A stretch of 48,029 nucleotides of DNA from Pirellula sp. (GCA_025459355.1 JALOQS010000004.1:1-48029), one strand, 5' to 3'. Shown: positions 1 through 8,883, numbered from the stretch's first letter. Notes: a model not told the origin generated them from the sequence alone. Translations and numbers: made by a program.

Positions 1-1
1 A

Positions 2-996
2 GCGCCCATTGCCAAGCCGATTCCGCCCGTCTTTGCGTTTTTTGGGACCGACGACTTCTTGCGACGTACCTGCATCCAGCACTTGCTCCATGGGAGTGAG
101 CTAGGGTCCGAATCGATACGGAGTTACGATGGCGAGGACTCGCAATGGCGAGACGTGCATGATCAGTTGGCGACGAGATCGTTATTTGATGATCTTGGTG
201 CTCGATGCGCTATCGCGAGGCGAGCGGACTCCATGGTTTCCAAGGCAAAAGACTTGGTCGAAAAATGGATTGATTCCGCACCGAGCGATACGTTGCTGGT
301 TCTCGAACAAAGCTATATTCCCAGATCGGAAAAAAGGGGATCCTGGTCAAATGCACGCCGCCGCAGAAATCATCGTGGGGTAACCCACCGGATGACAAAG
401 CCATTGCCGCTTGGGTAATCGATTGGGGGAGCAGCAAACACGGAGTGAAATTAACTTCGAGTCAAGCGAACATCATCGTAGAGCGTATCGGTGCAGTCTG
501 TGGTTTAATCGACTGCGAGCTTGCCAAGCTAGCCTTGTTTGCGAACCCGGAGGGAAAGGTCCCAGACAAGCGAGTACTCGAGTTGGTCGGTGGTTGGCGT
601 TGCCAGACCGCTTGGGAGGTGGCTGATGCCATTGCTGATGGGAAAGTGGCAGTCGCCATGGAGCAATTGGAAAAACTCATTCATGCTGGGCAGACAACCA
701 TTGGTGTCACAGCACAAGTAGGCTGGTCGCTGCGGCGTTTCGGGGTTGCCGCTCAAATTATTGAGCAATCCGAAAAGGCAGGTGAGAAAGTTTCCTTGGG
801 AGCTGCACTGGAGCGTGCCGGGTTTAATCGATTTGATTTGGCCAAAGCAGAAACGCGGTTACGGCGAATCGGTCGCGAGCGGGCCAAAAAGCTCATCAAC
901 GATTTGGTGCTGCTCGAGACGCAAATGAAGGGGAGCCACAGCCACGAAGACCGAGCGAGATTTGCGTTCGAGTCGTTGATTTTTTCTTTGGCCTAG
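2..996 (+). CDS. holA: DNA polymerase III subunit delta, 5'-truncated by the window, frame-disrupted
   Basis: Clamp-loader delta subunit, which opens the sliding clamp. The reading begins in frame 2 at the window edge (PVFAFFGTDDFLRR, the AAA+ N-terminal start) and runs to LLVLE near 307. It then continues in frame 1 (TKLYSQIGKKGILVKCTPP) to the stop at 994-996, through the helical collar domain (ELAKLALFA, LEKLIHAGQTT). Each half matches the family, but frame 2 becomes nonsense after about 310. In known delta subunits LVLE is followed by roughly seven residues of the type VKSWPGN before TKLY, so I infer a small deletion of 3n+1 bases at about 305-310. A homopolymer slip at the A6/G4 run (330-339) is the weaker alternative, because family-like sequence already appears upstream of it in frame 1. 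The gene is normally essential and single-copy, so a sequence error is possible. Confidence 0.8.
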
Positions 997-1107
997 CTAA
1001 CGCCTGCTTCTGCGGTGGTTATGCTAAAGAAACCCCACTCGGTCGCCTACAGGGCGTTGTTCCGTCCCCGTGACCTTCCTCTCTCACTTACGTTGATCTG
1101 CAACATC

Positions 1108-2130
1108 ATGACAACTCGTTGGATTTCCATAATTAACAAGCGACTGCTCCTAAGTACCTTTATTGCCGTCGGCTTAGTCGGCAGTTTAAACGGCACGCAT
1201 AATGTTTCGGCGGACGAGTTCGACGTTTATTTCCTAGGTGGCCAATCCAACATGGAGGGCTTTGGCACGAATGCCCAATTGTCGGATGATTGGAAGCAGC
1301 CGGTCGACGGAGCTTGGATCTTTCATTCGACGGCGATGACCGATCAAGTTCCCGCGCTGGGGCTTGGGCAATGGGAACAAGTAGGACCAGGACACGGGAC
1401 TGGTTACTCAACCGATGGAGTGACCAGTAACAAATCAGACCGATTCGGTTTGGAATTGAGTTTTGCCAAGACGGTAAGGGAACGGAAACCGAATCGTAAA
1501 GTTGCCATCATCAAATATGCGAGGAATGGGTCGTCCATTGCGGCTCCCGCTGCGGGACAGTGGGGATGTTGGGAGCCAGATTTTCAGTCGACCCGGGGAG
1601 ACTATCGCGACATCAATCAATACGATCACTTCCTAGCCACCGTGCGAAACGCCATGGCGATCGAGGACATCGATGGCGACGGGACCAAAGATAAGCTAGT
1701 GCCGGCTGGAATTCTTTGGATGCAGGGGGAGAGTGATGCTTTGGCTACGGAAGAGATCGCCGGGCAGTATGCAGCCAATTTGAAACGGCTGATGGATCTC
1801 ATGCGAGCGTCGCTGCGCGTCGATGACCTGCCTGTGGTGATAGGTCAAATATCCTATTCCCAAAAAGACAAGGCTTCTCGCACGTGGGTACATGGAGATG
1901 TCGTCCGTGCCGAGCAGAGAAAATTCACGTTGGAAGACGCCGCTGCAAGGTTGGTCGTTGATACCGACGTCTATGGTTATTCGGATCCATGGCATTATGA
2001 TTCCGAAGGCTATTTAGATCTGGGTAAGAAGTTCGCCAATGCGGTGCTCTCCATTCCACGCGTTGAGAGTCGACGAGTCTTTGAGCCAGGAGCGACGCTC
2101 AAGATTGAAGGGGCCAGCATGGGATGCTGA
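1108..2130 (+). CDS. Secreted sialate O-acetylesterase-like (SASA) SGNH hydrolase
   Basis: Carbohydrate esterase of the SASA family (PF03629-type), predicted to remove acetyl groups from sugars outside the cytoplasm. The ATG at 1108 starts a signal peptide (NKRLLLSTFIAVGLVGS...SADEF). The nucleophile block is LGGQSNMEG, followed by ILWMQGESDA and the Asp/His block DPWHYDSEGYLDLG, so the catalytic domain looks complete. After it the protein reads VFEPGATLKIEG and then hits a stop at 2128-2130 in what looks like the beginning of a second, SMP-30-like domain that continues in the next frame. The esterase and lactonase were therefore probably one bifunctional secreted protein, now split by a frame change at about 2107-2113. 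An upstream in-frame start at 1015 is possible but would spoil the signal peptide. Confidence 0.82.
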   Translation: MTTRWISIINKRLLLSTFIAVGLVGSLNGTHNVSADEFDVYFLGGQSNMEGFGTNAQLSDDWKQPVDGAWIFHSTAMTDQVPALGLGQWEQVGPGHGTGYSTDGVTSNKSDRFGLELSFAKTVRERKPNRKVAIIKYARNGSSIAAPAAGQWGCWEPDFQSTRGDYRDINQYDHFLATVRNAMAIEDIDGDGTKDKLVPAGILWMQGESDALATEEIAGQYAANLKRLMDLMRASLRVDDLPVVIGQISYSQKDKASRTWVHGDVVRAEQRKFTLEDAAARLVVDTDVYGYSDPWHYDSEGYLDLGKKFANAVLSIPRVESRRVFEPGATLKIEGASMGC

Positions 2131-2938
2131 GTTTGGTATCCTCACCAGTGGCAATGGGAACATACAGCGGCTTTCGCTTACAGGAGAAAAGTCGATCTTT
2201 CGAGAGGGAGCTGGAACGAATGGTTTGCAATTTGATAAGCAAGGCAGGTTGTTATGCTGCGAGCCCAAGTATCGTCGGGTTACTCGAATGGATCGCGATG
2301 GCAAGTTAACGATCTTGACCGACTCGTATGAAGGCAAGCCTTACAATCAGCCAAACGACATAACCTTTGATTCCAAGGGGCGGATTTACTTTTCGGATCC
2401 GCGATACGGTGATCGCGAGGATATGCAACAAGTCGATGCGTCAGGCAAGACTGTAGAAGGGGTGTATCGAATCGATCTCGATGGCAAAGTGACGCGTGTT
2501 ATTGGCAGAGAGGTTGACCGAGCTAACGGTGTCTTAGTGACGCAAGACGACCGATATTTGCTCGTTGCCGATAACAATAACAACTCCGAGAAGACCATTC
2601 GTGCCCTTTGGCGATTCGCATTGCGCGACGATGGCAGTGTCGATTTGGGCTCGAAGACCATGCTCTTTGATTGGGGGCGAGGACGCGGTCCTGATGGGCT
2701 TGTGGAGAACGCTGCGGGGCGACTTTATGTAGCCGGTGGGCTCAATCGATCGAATCCCCCGTATGAACCGGATGACACGGTTGGTGCGGGAGTTTATGTC
2801 TTGGACATAACTGGTCAGCTTTTAGACTTTCTGCCAGTTCCTACCGATGAAGTGACGAATTGCACGTTAGGTGGTTCGGACTCAAAAACACTCTATATCA
2901 CCGGAGGCGGAGTCCTATACAGCGTGCGACTTAGATAG
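2039..2938 (+). CDS. SMP-30/gluconolactonase-like beta-propeller, probably the second domain of the preceding esterase
   Basis: Six-bladed SMP-30/gluconolactonase/LRE-like propeller. Recognisable blocks are GPAWDAEFG (about 2111), NGLQFDKQGRLLCCEP, YNQPNDITFDSKGRIYFSDPRYG, the metal-binding Asn blocks RANGVLVTQDD and ADNNNN, and GPDGLVENAAGRLYVAGG. The first residues from the ATG at 2039 translate the back of the esterase in the wrong frame and are not convincing as a native N-terminus. No signal peptide is present, although relatives in planctomycetes are exported. The reading is therefore best taken as the C-terminal half of one SASA-SMP-30 polypeptide. The first propeller strand lies in the other frame (VFEPGATLKIEG), and a few residues between it and GPAWD appear to be lost. 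Confidence 0.8.
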   Translation: MRCSPFHALRVDESLSQERRSRLKGPAWDAEFGILTSGNGNIQRLSLTGEKSIFREGAGTNGLQFDKQGRLLCCEPKYRRVTRMDRDGKLTILTDSYEGKPYNQPNDITFDSKGRIYFSDPRYGDREDMQQVDASGKTVEGVYRIDLDGKVTRVIGREVDRANGVLVTQDDRYLLVADNNNNSEKTIRALWRFALRDDGSVDLGSKTMLFDWGRGRGPDGLVENAAGRLYVAGGLNRSNPPYEPDDTVGAGVYVLDITGQLLDFLPVPTDEVTNCTLGGSDSKTLYITGGGVLYSVRLR

Positions 2939-3068
2939 CTATGGCTGAATGTCGCTGACCGCTCCGGCAGATCGCGAATGGAATGGTCTAAAATTCTTGA
3001 CTAGCAAAGATTGTCCTGGTTCGATAAGTTGAAAGGATCGATTTTGACTTGGTGAACTGGGGGATAAA

Positions 3069-4804
3069 TTGCTAACGATTGAACTGCTCATATTGATTGG
3101 TAGCGTACTACTTTTGCTAGGAATATTGTCCAGCAAATTTTCTTCAAGGATGGGCATGCCTGTTCTATCGGCGGCATAGCCTTTGAAGACTACTATCTTT
3201 CTTATGCAATCGGTACGTTCGCTCTCGCGGTCATTTTGTTTAGCGGTGGTTTATCGACCCCGTTTCATGCCGTACGGGATGCTTGGAAACCAGCATCGGT
3301 TCTTGCAACGGTTGGAGTTTTTATTACCGCCTCGATCACGGGGGTCGCGGCGGCTTGGATTCTTAAGATCGACCTCAAGCAAGGGTTGTTGCTCGGTAGT
3401 ATTGTAGGTTCGACCGATGCCGCAGCCGTGTTCTCGATACTCAGGACTGGTGGCGTCCATTTGCGGCGAAGGTTGTCAGACACACTCGAAGTGGAGAGTG
3501 GCTCGAATGATCCTATGGCAATTTTTATGACCATAGGACTGATTCAAATTTTGATTGGCAAAGTCGACTCGGTTGCGGATCTTATTGGATTGCTGGTTGC
3601 TCAGATGGGGATTGGGCTCATCGCGGGCTTGGCGATTGGTTACATGGCGGTTTGGGTCATTCGCAACATTCAACTCGATACCGCAGGCTTGTACCCTATC
3701 TTAGCGACGGCGTTTGGGTTGTTCTCGTTTGGACTGGCTGTGCAGATGGGAGGGAGTGGCTTTTTGTCCGTTTATGTAACAGGCATGGTCATTGGTAACA
3801 AAAAAATTGTGTTCCAACGTGGCATCGAGATGTTTCACGATGCTGGTGCGTGGATGGCACAGATCGTCATGTTTATCGTGTTGGGATTGCTTAGTTTCCC
3901 GAGCAGGCTGTTGGCGGTGTGGTTACCTGGATTGGCGATTGCTGCAGTTCTTTTGGTTATTGCGAGGCCAGTGGCTGTTTTTCTTTGTTTGTGCCGCTCG
4001 AGGTTTTCGTTTCGTGAACAGCTTTTTCTTTCCTGGGTTGGTCTTAAGGGTGCTGTGCCCATTACGTTAGCGATCTTTCCGCTTCTTTCGAATCTCGACA
4101 GCGAGATCAAAATCGAAAGCGCTAAGATCATCTTCGACGTCGTGTTCTTCGTTGTCTTGGTATCTGCGGTGTTACAAGGTTGGAGTTTGCCGTGGGTTGC
4201 ACGGAAGCTTGGGTTAGAGATACCTGCGAAAAAGGAGTCGGCGGTAACGCTCGAAATCAGTTCGCTCAAAGATGTCGATGGAGACATTGTTGACTATTTT
4301 GTCGATAGTGATTGTCGCGTGGCCGGCAAGCTGATACGCGAGCTTGCATTTCCCGAGGAAGTTATCGTTGCGTTGATCGTGCACAATCATCAGATCAAGC
4401 TCCCCAAAGGCAGTTCGCGCATCGAAGCGGGCGATCACGTCATCGTTGTTCTCAAGCCACATGTTAGGGCGATGGTGGATCGCATTTTCTCGCGACCTGC
4501 CGCGGCGGGAGCCGATCATAATTGGCCACATTTCTTGGAATTTCCCCTGAGAGCTGATATCAAGATTGGCGACCTCGAAACCTTTTACGGTATAGCCATC
4601 GGTGAAGAAAAAGGTTTGAGCCTTGAAGAGTGGCTCAAGAAGCAGATCGAGCCGGATCAATTAGCGCCTGGCAGTTTTGTTGACCGAGCCATGCTCAGGC
4701 TTCGAGTTATGGAAATGAATCCACAAGGAGGAATCGTGATTGTGGGGATGAGTTTTCTTTCGTCCGACATCGTCACGATGAACGAATCCCCAAACGAAGT
4801 TTAA
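3069..4804 (+). CDS. NhaP2/CvrA-type K+(Na+)/H+ antiporter, frame-disrupted near its N-terminus
   Basis: CPA1-family cation/proton antiporter of the inner membrane. A TTG at 3069 follows a GGGGGAT ribosome-binding site and begins LTIELLILIGSVLLLLGILSS up to GMPVL (about 3165), after which this frame meets TAG at 3177. The family sequence resumes from 3167 in frame 2 (IGGIAFEDYYLSYAIGT) and continues to 4804. An intact copy should have about 14 residues of the LLFLLVGMLAGSEG type between these, so about 43 bases seem to be missing. The later part keeps the transport Asp blocks (GSTDAAAVFSIL, ESGSNDPMAIF), many membrane helices, then a soluble RCK_C/TrkA-C-like tail from about 4240. An internal ATG at 3236 would give a protein lacking the first two helices. 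The stop overlaps the convergent sugar transferase stop in a shared TTAA. Confidence 0.82.
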
Positions 4805-6114
4805 TGCCCTACTCGACCGGTGAAAACCGCCTTGATAGTTCTCATGATGAGTGAAGCGTCATAAATCGGACTTCTCTTTTTCAAATAATGAAGATCGAGC
4901 CTCATCCATTCGTCGAAGGTCATTTTTCGGCTTTTACTAATCTGCCATAAGCAGGTGATACCAGGCTTGGTATCCAAGCGGCGCTGCTGCCATGTTGAGC
5001 ATTCTTGGTCTTCCGAAACAGGCAATGGTCTCGGTCCAACAATCGCCATTTCCCCTTTAAGCACATTGATGAGTTGAGGAAGTTCATCGATGCCCGTGGC
5101 ACGAAGAAACTTACCCACCCGAGTGACCCGAGGATCGTTTTGGATCTTAAACGCAGGGCCGTCCCGTTCATTGAGATCCTCTAAAAGGTGTTTTGTTTGC
5201 TCGGCGTTCTCAGACATGGTCCGCAGCTTGTAGATCAAAAAGGGCTTGCCGAAATGCCCGCAACGAGATTGCTTAAAAAAGACGGGACCTGTCGAGGTTA
5301 GTTTGATAGCAACTCCAGCGATCACCAATATCGGGAAGCTGCCGATTAAGCCAATCGATGCACCGATGATATCCAGTTGACGTTTCCAAATCGGATATGA
5401 CGGAGTGCACAATTTCAAGATTTCCGCCGAATTGCGATCAAAGCACTGGATAGCCGAATCGGACCGATTGATGTTCGTTTTGATATCCGAAACGATGACA
5501 TCGCTTTGAGGTGCATGGAGCCGTGGACGTGATGTCAGGTTCTCAGCTTCGTTCTTTGGGCAACCATCGGCCGCAGATTTCAAATCCCAGTGGTTTCTGA
5601 AGGCCTGGATTTTGTCCTCCAGAGGTTCATCGTGTGCGTCCCCCAATCTTCCGAGGTGATCATGGCTTTCGAGGTGACCATAGTACGAGTCATCGATATC
5701 GTTTGCGCCGTTATCCTTTGACGATGTGTTCAAGCGACCATGGTATGCAAACACGTCCGCCTCGATACTCAAGCCGTGCTGGTCAGCGTGGTTTAGGATT
5801 TTGCCCAAGACCACTTTTCCCCCTTCTAAATCCGTCATAGGAAGAAGAATGCCGAGGCCTCCGTTTCTAAGGACGCCGAAATCGTCGATGAGGCGCAGCT
5901 TAGTTGACAGAAAGCGCGTTAACGAATGCTCCTGAGTCGCTCGCGTAACCTCCGGCACTTGGTTGAAATGAACGGCGATCAATGAAAAATATTGCTCATA
6001 GCGATCGCATCGAATGCGTTCTTTGGTTAGCAATCGTTCCATTTCCGATGCGGAAAGGAATCTATCGGAACTCCGCCGTTTTTTTGAACGATGTCTTTTC
6101 AAGAAGCCAAACAT
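4801..6114 (-). CDS. Polyprenyl-phosphate sugar phosphotransferase with an N-terminal degenerate GGDEF-like domain
   Basis: Initiating enzyme of exopolysaccharide or O-antigen synthesis, moving a sugar-phosphate onto undecaprenyl phosphate at the inner membrane. From about residue 245 to the end (437 aa from the ATG at 6114) it has the bacterial sugar transferase domain: KRQLDIIGASIGLI membrane anchor, GPVFFKQSRCG, FLIYKLRTM, GIDELPQLINVLKGEM, VGPRPLP, KPGITCLWQI. Residues about 15-125 (LLTKERIRCDRYEQYFSLIAV, LRNGGLGILLP) resemble a GGDEF fold without the GGDEF signature. The middle, about 125-240, is polar and looks disordered. A TTG at 6180 would add 22 residues; I prefer the ATG because MFGFLKRHRSKKRR is a natural positively charged start. 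The gene stands alone, converging on the antiporter. Confidence 0.85.
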   Translation of the reverse strand: MFGFLKRHRSKKRRSSDRFLSASEMERLLTKERIRCDRYEQYFSLIAVHFNQVPEVTRATQEHSLTRFLSTKLRLIDDFGVLRNGGLGILLPMTDLEGGKVVLGKILNHADQHGLSIEADVFAYHGRLNTSSKDNGANDIDDSYYGHLESHDHLGRLGDAHDEPLEDKIQAFRNHWDLKSAADGCPKNEAENLTSRPRLHAPQSDVIVSDIKTNINRSDSAIQCFDRNSAEILKLCTPSYPIWKRQLDIIGASIGLIGSFPILVIAGVAIKLTSTGPVFFKQSRCGHFGKPFLIYKLRTMSENAEQTKHLLEDLNERDGPAFKIQNDPRVTRVGKFLRATGIDELPQLINVLKGEMAIVGPRPLPVSEDQECSTWQQRRLDTKPGITCLWQISKSRKMTFDEWMRLDLHYLKKRSPIYDASLIMRTIKAVFTGRVGH

Positions 6115-6180
6115 TGAACAGATCCGAGTGGTGTCGTCGCGGTGGAATTCACAAAGTGTCTCATGCTGTGAGTCCACCAA

Positions 6181-6622
6181 TCCATAATGGCTAGCAGCAA
6201 AAATATTGCGAGCCAGCCGCGTCTAGATTTTCGAAATTAACCAGGACCATCGAGGATTTAGCAGGTAGGGAAATACGGACTGTGATGATTGCAGCAGGTG
6301 ATCAGTTCCCATCAGAACTCCCCATTCGTGGTCGATTCTCGATTTTTCCAACAACGGCGATGCCTCGTGTAACTCGACCCGACGGCTATCTAGGTGGCAT
6401 TATCGGCACTGAAATAGCGGATTAATGGCAGTCCATCTTCCAAAGAACTCCGCTTAGGCCGTACAATACGGATGGCGATTTCTCCAGTGATTGACGTATC
6501 ACATGATTTTGCCACCCACCAATTCCGGCTCTTTGAGAGAGTCGAATTTTTAAACATGTTGTGCGAGTCCTACCGCGTTGGGAGGCTGCACATCGTAATC
6601 CCCCCGTCATAGGATTCCAATC
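6181..6622. other. Intergenic region, no gene recognised
   Basis: About 440 bases between the divergent sugar transferase and DUF3500 genes. A 62-codon minus-strand reading at 6422-6610 has no recognisable motif and is not supported. No clear hairpin terminator, tRNA or conserved operator is visible. The region presumably holds the promoters of both neighbours. AGGA about nine bases before the ATG at 6623 is a plausible ribosome-binding site. Confidence 0.4.
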
Positions 6623-7570
6623 ATGAGCATTTTTCAGCCCTCAAGAAGGTCTTTTCTGACAGCAGCCTCCGTCGCATCGGCTTCAGCTCTCGTCTCGTCC
6701 GGACGGTCTGTTTTTGGTTTGGATAGCAAGCCTTCGGCAGAGAACGTGATTGGGGAACTATTTCAGTCGCTCACCTCGGCGCAACGAGAAACAGTTTGCA
6801 AGTTGTTTTCCGATCCGCTGCGTCAACAAGTTTCCGCGAATTGGCACGTCGTCAAGCCGCTTATTGGCTCGGACTTTTTTTCCAAGTCTCAGCAGAACAT
6901 GGCAGTGGAGATCGTCCGGCAACTGACGTCGAAAGACGGGTTTGAGTTAATCAAAAAGCAAACCGATTACGACGATGGTGGGATTGAAGCCTACAGTATG
7001 GCTTGGTTTGGCAAGCCGGGAGACGACAAGTTTGAATGGATGTTAACGGGCCGACATCTAACGCTTCGCGCGGACGGTAACACTCAAGAGAAGGTAGTTT
7101 TCGGCGGGCCAGTAACTTATGGCCATGGTGAAGAATCGTCTCCTGAAGACAATTTGTTTTACTTTCAGACCAAGAAGTTTAACGAGGTTTTTGGATCGCT
7201 AGATGAGTCTCAACGCAAGACCGCACTTCTGCAGAAGAGTCTTCCTGACGAAGCCCAACACCGAGTTCAACATGCCAAGCCTTTCGTCGGGTTATCCGCA
7301 AGCGAATTGTCGAGTGATCAATTGGAGTTGCTTAACAGCACACTCACGTCTGTTCTGGGCGTGTATCGAGATGAAGATAGCAAAGAAGCGCGAACGCTGC
7401 TGGAATCGGTGGGAGGCCTCAAGTCGCTTTACCTACAGTATTATGCTGAGGACGACTTAAAGGCGGATGGCATCTGGGATATGTGGCGCATCGTCGGTGA
7501 AAATGTGTGCATCCATTTTCGCGGCTCACCGCACGTTCACGCGTTCATCCACATACAAAACGTAACTTAG
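6623..7570 (+). CDS. Tat-exported DUF3500 family protein
   Basis: 315 aa protein of the DUF3500 family (PF12006-type), function unknown. The N-terminus has a twin-arginine signal, SRRSFLTAASVASASALVSS, so it is probably exported folded, perhaps with a cofactor or as a lipoprotein-free periplasmic protein. The family-like features are two repeats starting LFQSLTSAQRETVCKLF and FNEVFGSLDESQRKTALL, the central block FEWMLTGRHLTLRADGN, and a His-rich C-terminus (IHFRGSPHVHAFIHIQN) that could bind metal. It converges on the dehydrogenase at 7601 with 30 bases between stops. Relatives in planctomycetes are often annotated only as DUF3500; I cannot assign a reaction. Confidence 0.75.
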   Translation: MSIFQPSRRSFLTAASVASASALVSSGRSVFGLDSKPSAENVIGELFQSLTSAQRETVCKLFSDPLRQQVSANWHVVKPLIGSDFFSKSQQNMAVEIVRQLTSKDGFELIKKQTDYDDGGIEAYSMAWFGKPGDDKFEWMLTGRHLTLRADGNTQEKVVFGGPVTYGHGEESSPEDNLFYFQTKKFNEVFGSLDESQRKTALLQKSLPDEAQHRVQHAKPFVGLSASELSSDQLELLNSTLTSVLGVYRDEDSKEARTLLESVGGLKSLYLQYYAEDDLKADGIWDMWRIVGENVCIHFRGSPHVHAFIHIQNVT

Positions 7571-7600
7571 TGGGAAGCTGTTTGGTAATAGGTCCCGGCC

Positions 7601-8515
7601 TCATTGAGGATCTTGGTAGCAATAGAAACCGGAGCCGGTTTTGACACCTAGCTTGCCCGCTTGGATGTAGGGTTCTAGCAATTCCATCAGCGGGCTCCAA
7701 ACGTCGTCGCCATCAACGAATCGCCCGGCTGCCATAGTTTGATAGACCAGATCGAGTCCGATTTGGTCCATCATTCCAAACGGGCCAATCACCATACCAG
7801 TTACACTTTTCCACGCCATGTCTACCTTTTCCGGTGTTGTCACCTGTCGCTGCACCAGTTGCAAAGACGACTGAATGAGTGACTTCAGCATCCAATTGAA
7901 AACGTAGCCTGGATTTTCAATCAATTGAACCAGGGGCTTTTGATCAATGCGTGTCGAAAGCTCTTCAAGTCTTACGAGCGTTTTAGCGCATGTGTCTGGG
8001 CACGCTGCAATGTCAACAAGCTTTGTTTTCCAAACCGGCACGTGAAAGTGAAAGTGCGCGAAACGCTCTGGGTTGCTTACAAAGCGTTGCAACACCGATG
8101 GGGTGAAGTAGGAGCTATTGGAAGCGATGATCGCATTTGGAAAACGTTGCGAAACTGCCGTTAAAACTTTTCGTTTGGCGGAGCTCTGCTCTGTGACGCT
8201 CTCAATAACTAAATCGATGTCATCCCTCGCTTGAGAGATATCATGGATTGCTAAGACGCTTGGTCCCAAAGGCTCATTTACTGCCTTCCAGCCTTGCTCA
8301 ACGCGAATGCTTTCCCCTTGGTTATTCAGCCAAGCCACTGCGTTATTCAAGGCTTCGGGTGACTGATCAAGCCAGATCGTTTTGATTCCGAACGCAGAAA
8401 GCTGAAGGACGATTTGACGTCCAACCCAGCCGGCTCCGACCACAAGAGCAGAACGGATTTTTTCCGAATCGGTTAGCTGTTTTCTAGCGGCGTCGAGGGC
8501 TGCTGGTTCAACCAT
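7601..8515 (-). CDS. 3-hydroxyacyl-CoA dehydrogenase family protein
   Basis: NAD-dependent oxidoreductase of the 3-hydroxyacyl-CoA dehydrogenase family (304 aa). It has the N-terminal Rossmann loop ALVVGAGWVGRQIV (about residues 23-36), DLVIESVTEQSSAKRKVL, the substrate block IASNSSYFTPS, the catalytic His region HFHFHVPVWKTKLVDIA, then the helical C-terminal domain ending GVKTGSGFYCY. The glycine motif reads GAGWVG rather than the commoner GxGxMG, and the loop after HFH differs from housekeeping FadB proteins, so the substrate could be a 3-hydroxy acid other than a fatty acyl-CoA. The ATG lies 43 bases inside the preceding small gene, which points to translational coupling as the last gene of a cytochrome c operon. 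Confidence 0.85.
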   Translation of the reverse strand: MVEPAALDAARKQLTDSEKIRSALVVGAGWVGRQIVLQLSAFGIKTIWLDQSPEALNNAVAWLNNQGESIRVEQGWKAVNEPLGPSVLAIHDISQARDDIDLVIESVTEQSSAKRKVLTAVSQRFPNAIIASNSSYFTPSVLQRFVSNPERFAHFHFHVPVWKTKLVDIAACPDTCAKTLVRLEELSTRIDQKPLVQLIENPGYVFNWMLKSLIQSSLQLVQRQVTTPEKVDMAWKSVTGMVIGPFGMMDQIGLDLVYQTMAAGRFVDGDDVWSPLMELLEPYIQAGKLGVKTGSGFYCYQDPQ

Positions 8516-8883
8516 TGTTTTTGATGCTGATCGATGATGTCGAGGTAGTATTCCGCTCTTACACGAGCTTGTTCTCTCGCATCATACCACTCCTGCTGCT
8601 TTTCCAGGAGCCTAACTAACCGCGACTGCTTTTCCACTTCGCTGAGCCCAGGAGGCTGCGACTCGGTGCAGGAAGGCATTGATTTGATTGGTTGGCAGAC
8701 ACCGTAGACTGATTTTGGCTGGACTTGCGAAATCGGTGTAGCGGGTAGATCGATCCGCATTCGTCGATCGCCGGTCGACTCGACCAACCACTGCCTGAAT
8801 TCTCTAGGCTCAGTATCAAACGAAGAGACGCGAAACATTTCGCGTCTCGAATTCAACTCTGATTGAAGCGGTGCTACTTCCAT
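8473..8883 (-). CDS. Hypothetical protein, middle gene of the cytochrome c operon
   Basis: 136 aa, no family recognised. It has no signal peptide or membrane segment. The N-terminal part is basic and polar (LQSELNSRREMFRVSSFD). The C-terminal half is highly charged and probably a single long helix or coiled coil (KQSRLVRLLEKQQEWYDAREQARVRAEYYLDII). It overlaps the upstream cytochrome gene by 10 bases and the downstream dehydrogenase by 43 bases, an arrangement that favours a real, co-translated gene over a chance reading. Function unknown. Confidence 0.6.
   Translation of the reverse strand: MEVAPLQSELNSRREMFRVSSFDTEPREFRQWLVESTGDRRMRIDLPATPISQVQPKSVYGVCQPIKSMPSCTESQPPGLSEVEKQSRLVRLLEKQQEWYDAREQARVRAEYYLDIIDQHQKQWLNQQPSTPLENS

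Noticed and set aside
326-340. Programmed -1 frameshift at the A6/G4 run in holA
   Set aside because: Family-like sequence (TKLYSQIG) already appears in the new frame upstream of the run, and the zero-frame codons (gaa aaa agg) do not form a standard slippery heptamer.
6422-6610. 62-codon minus-strand reading in the long intergenic region
   Set aside because: No motif, no ribosome-binding site, and no counterpart; looks like chance.
8473-8515. The 43-base overlap of the hypothetical gene and the dehydrogenase as a frameshift error
   Set aside because: Both proteins have sensible ends, and the dehydrogenase Rossmann motif starts soon after its own ATG, so overlap is the simpler reading.
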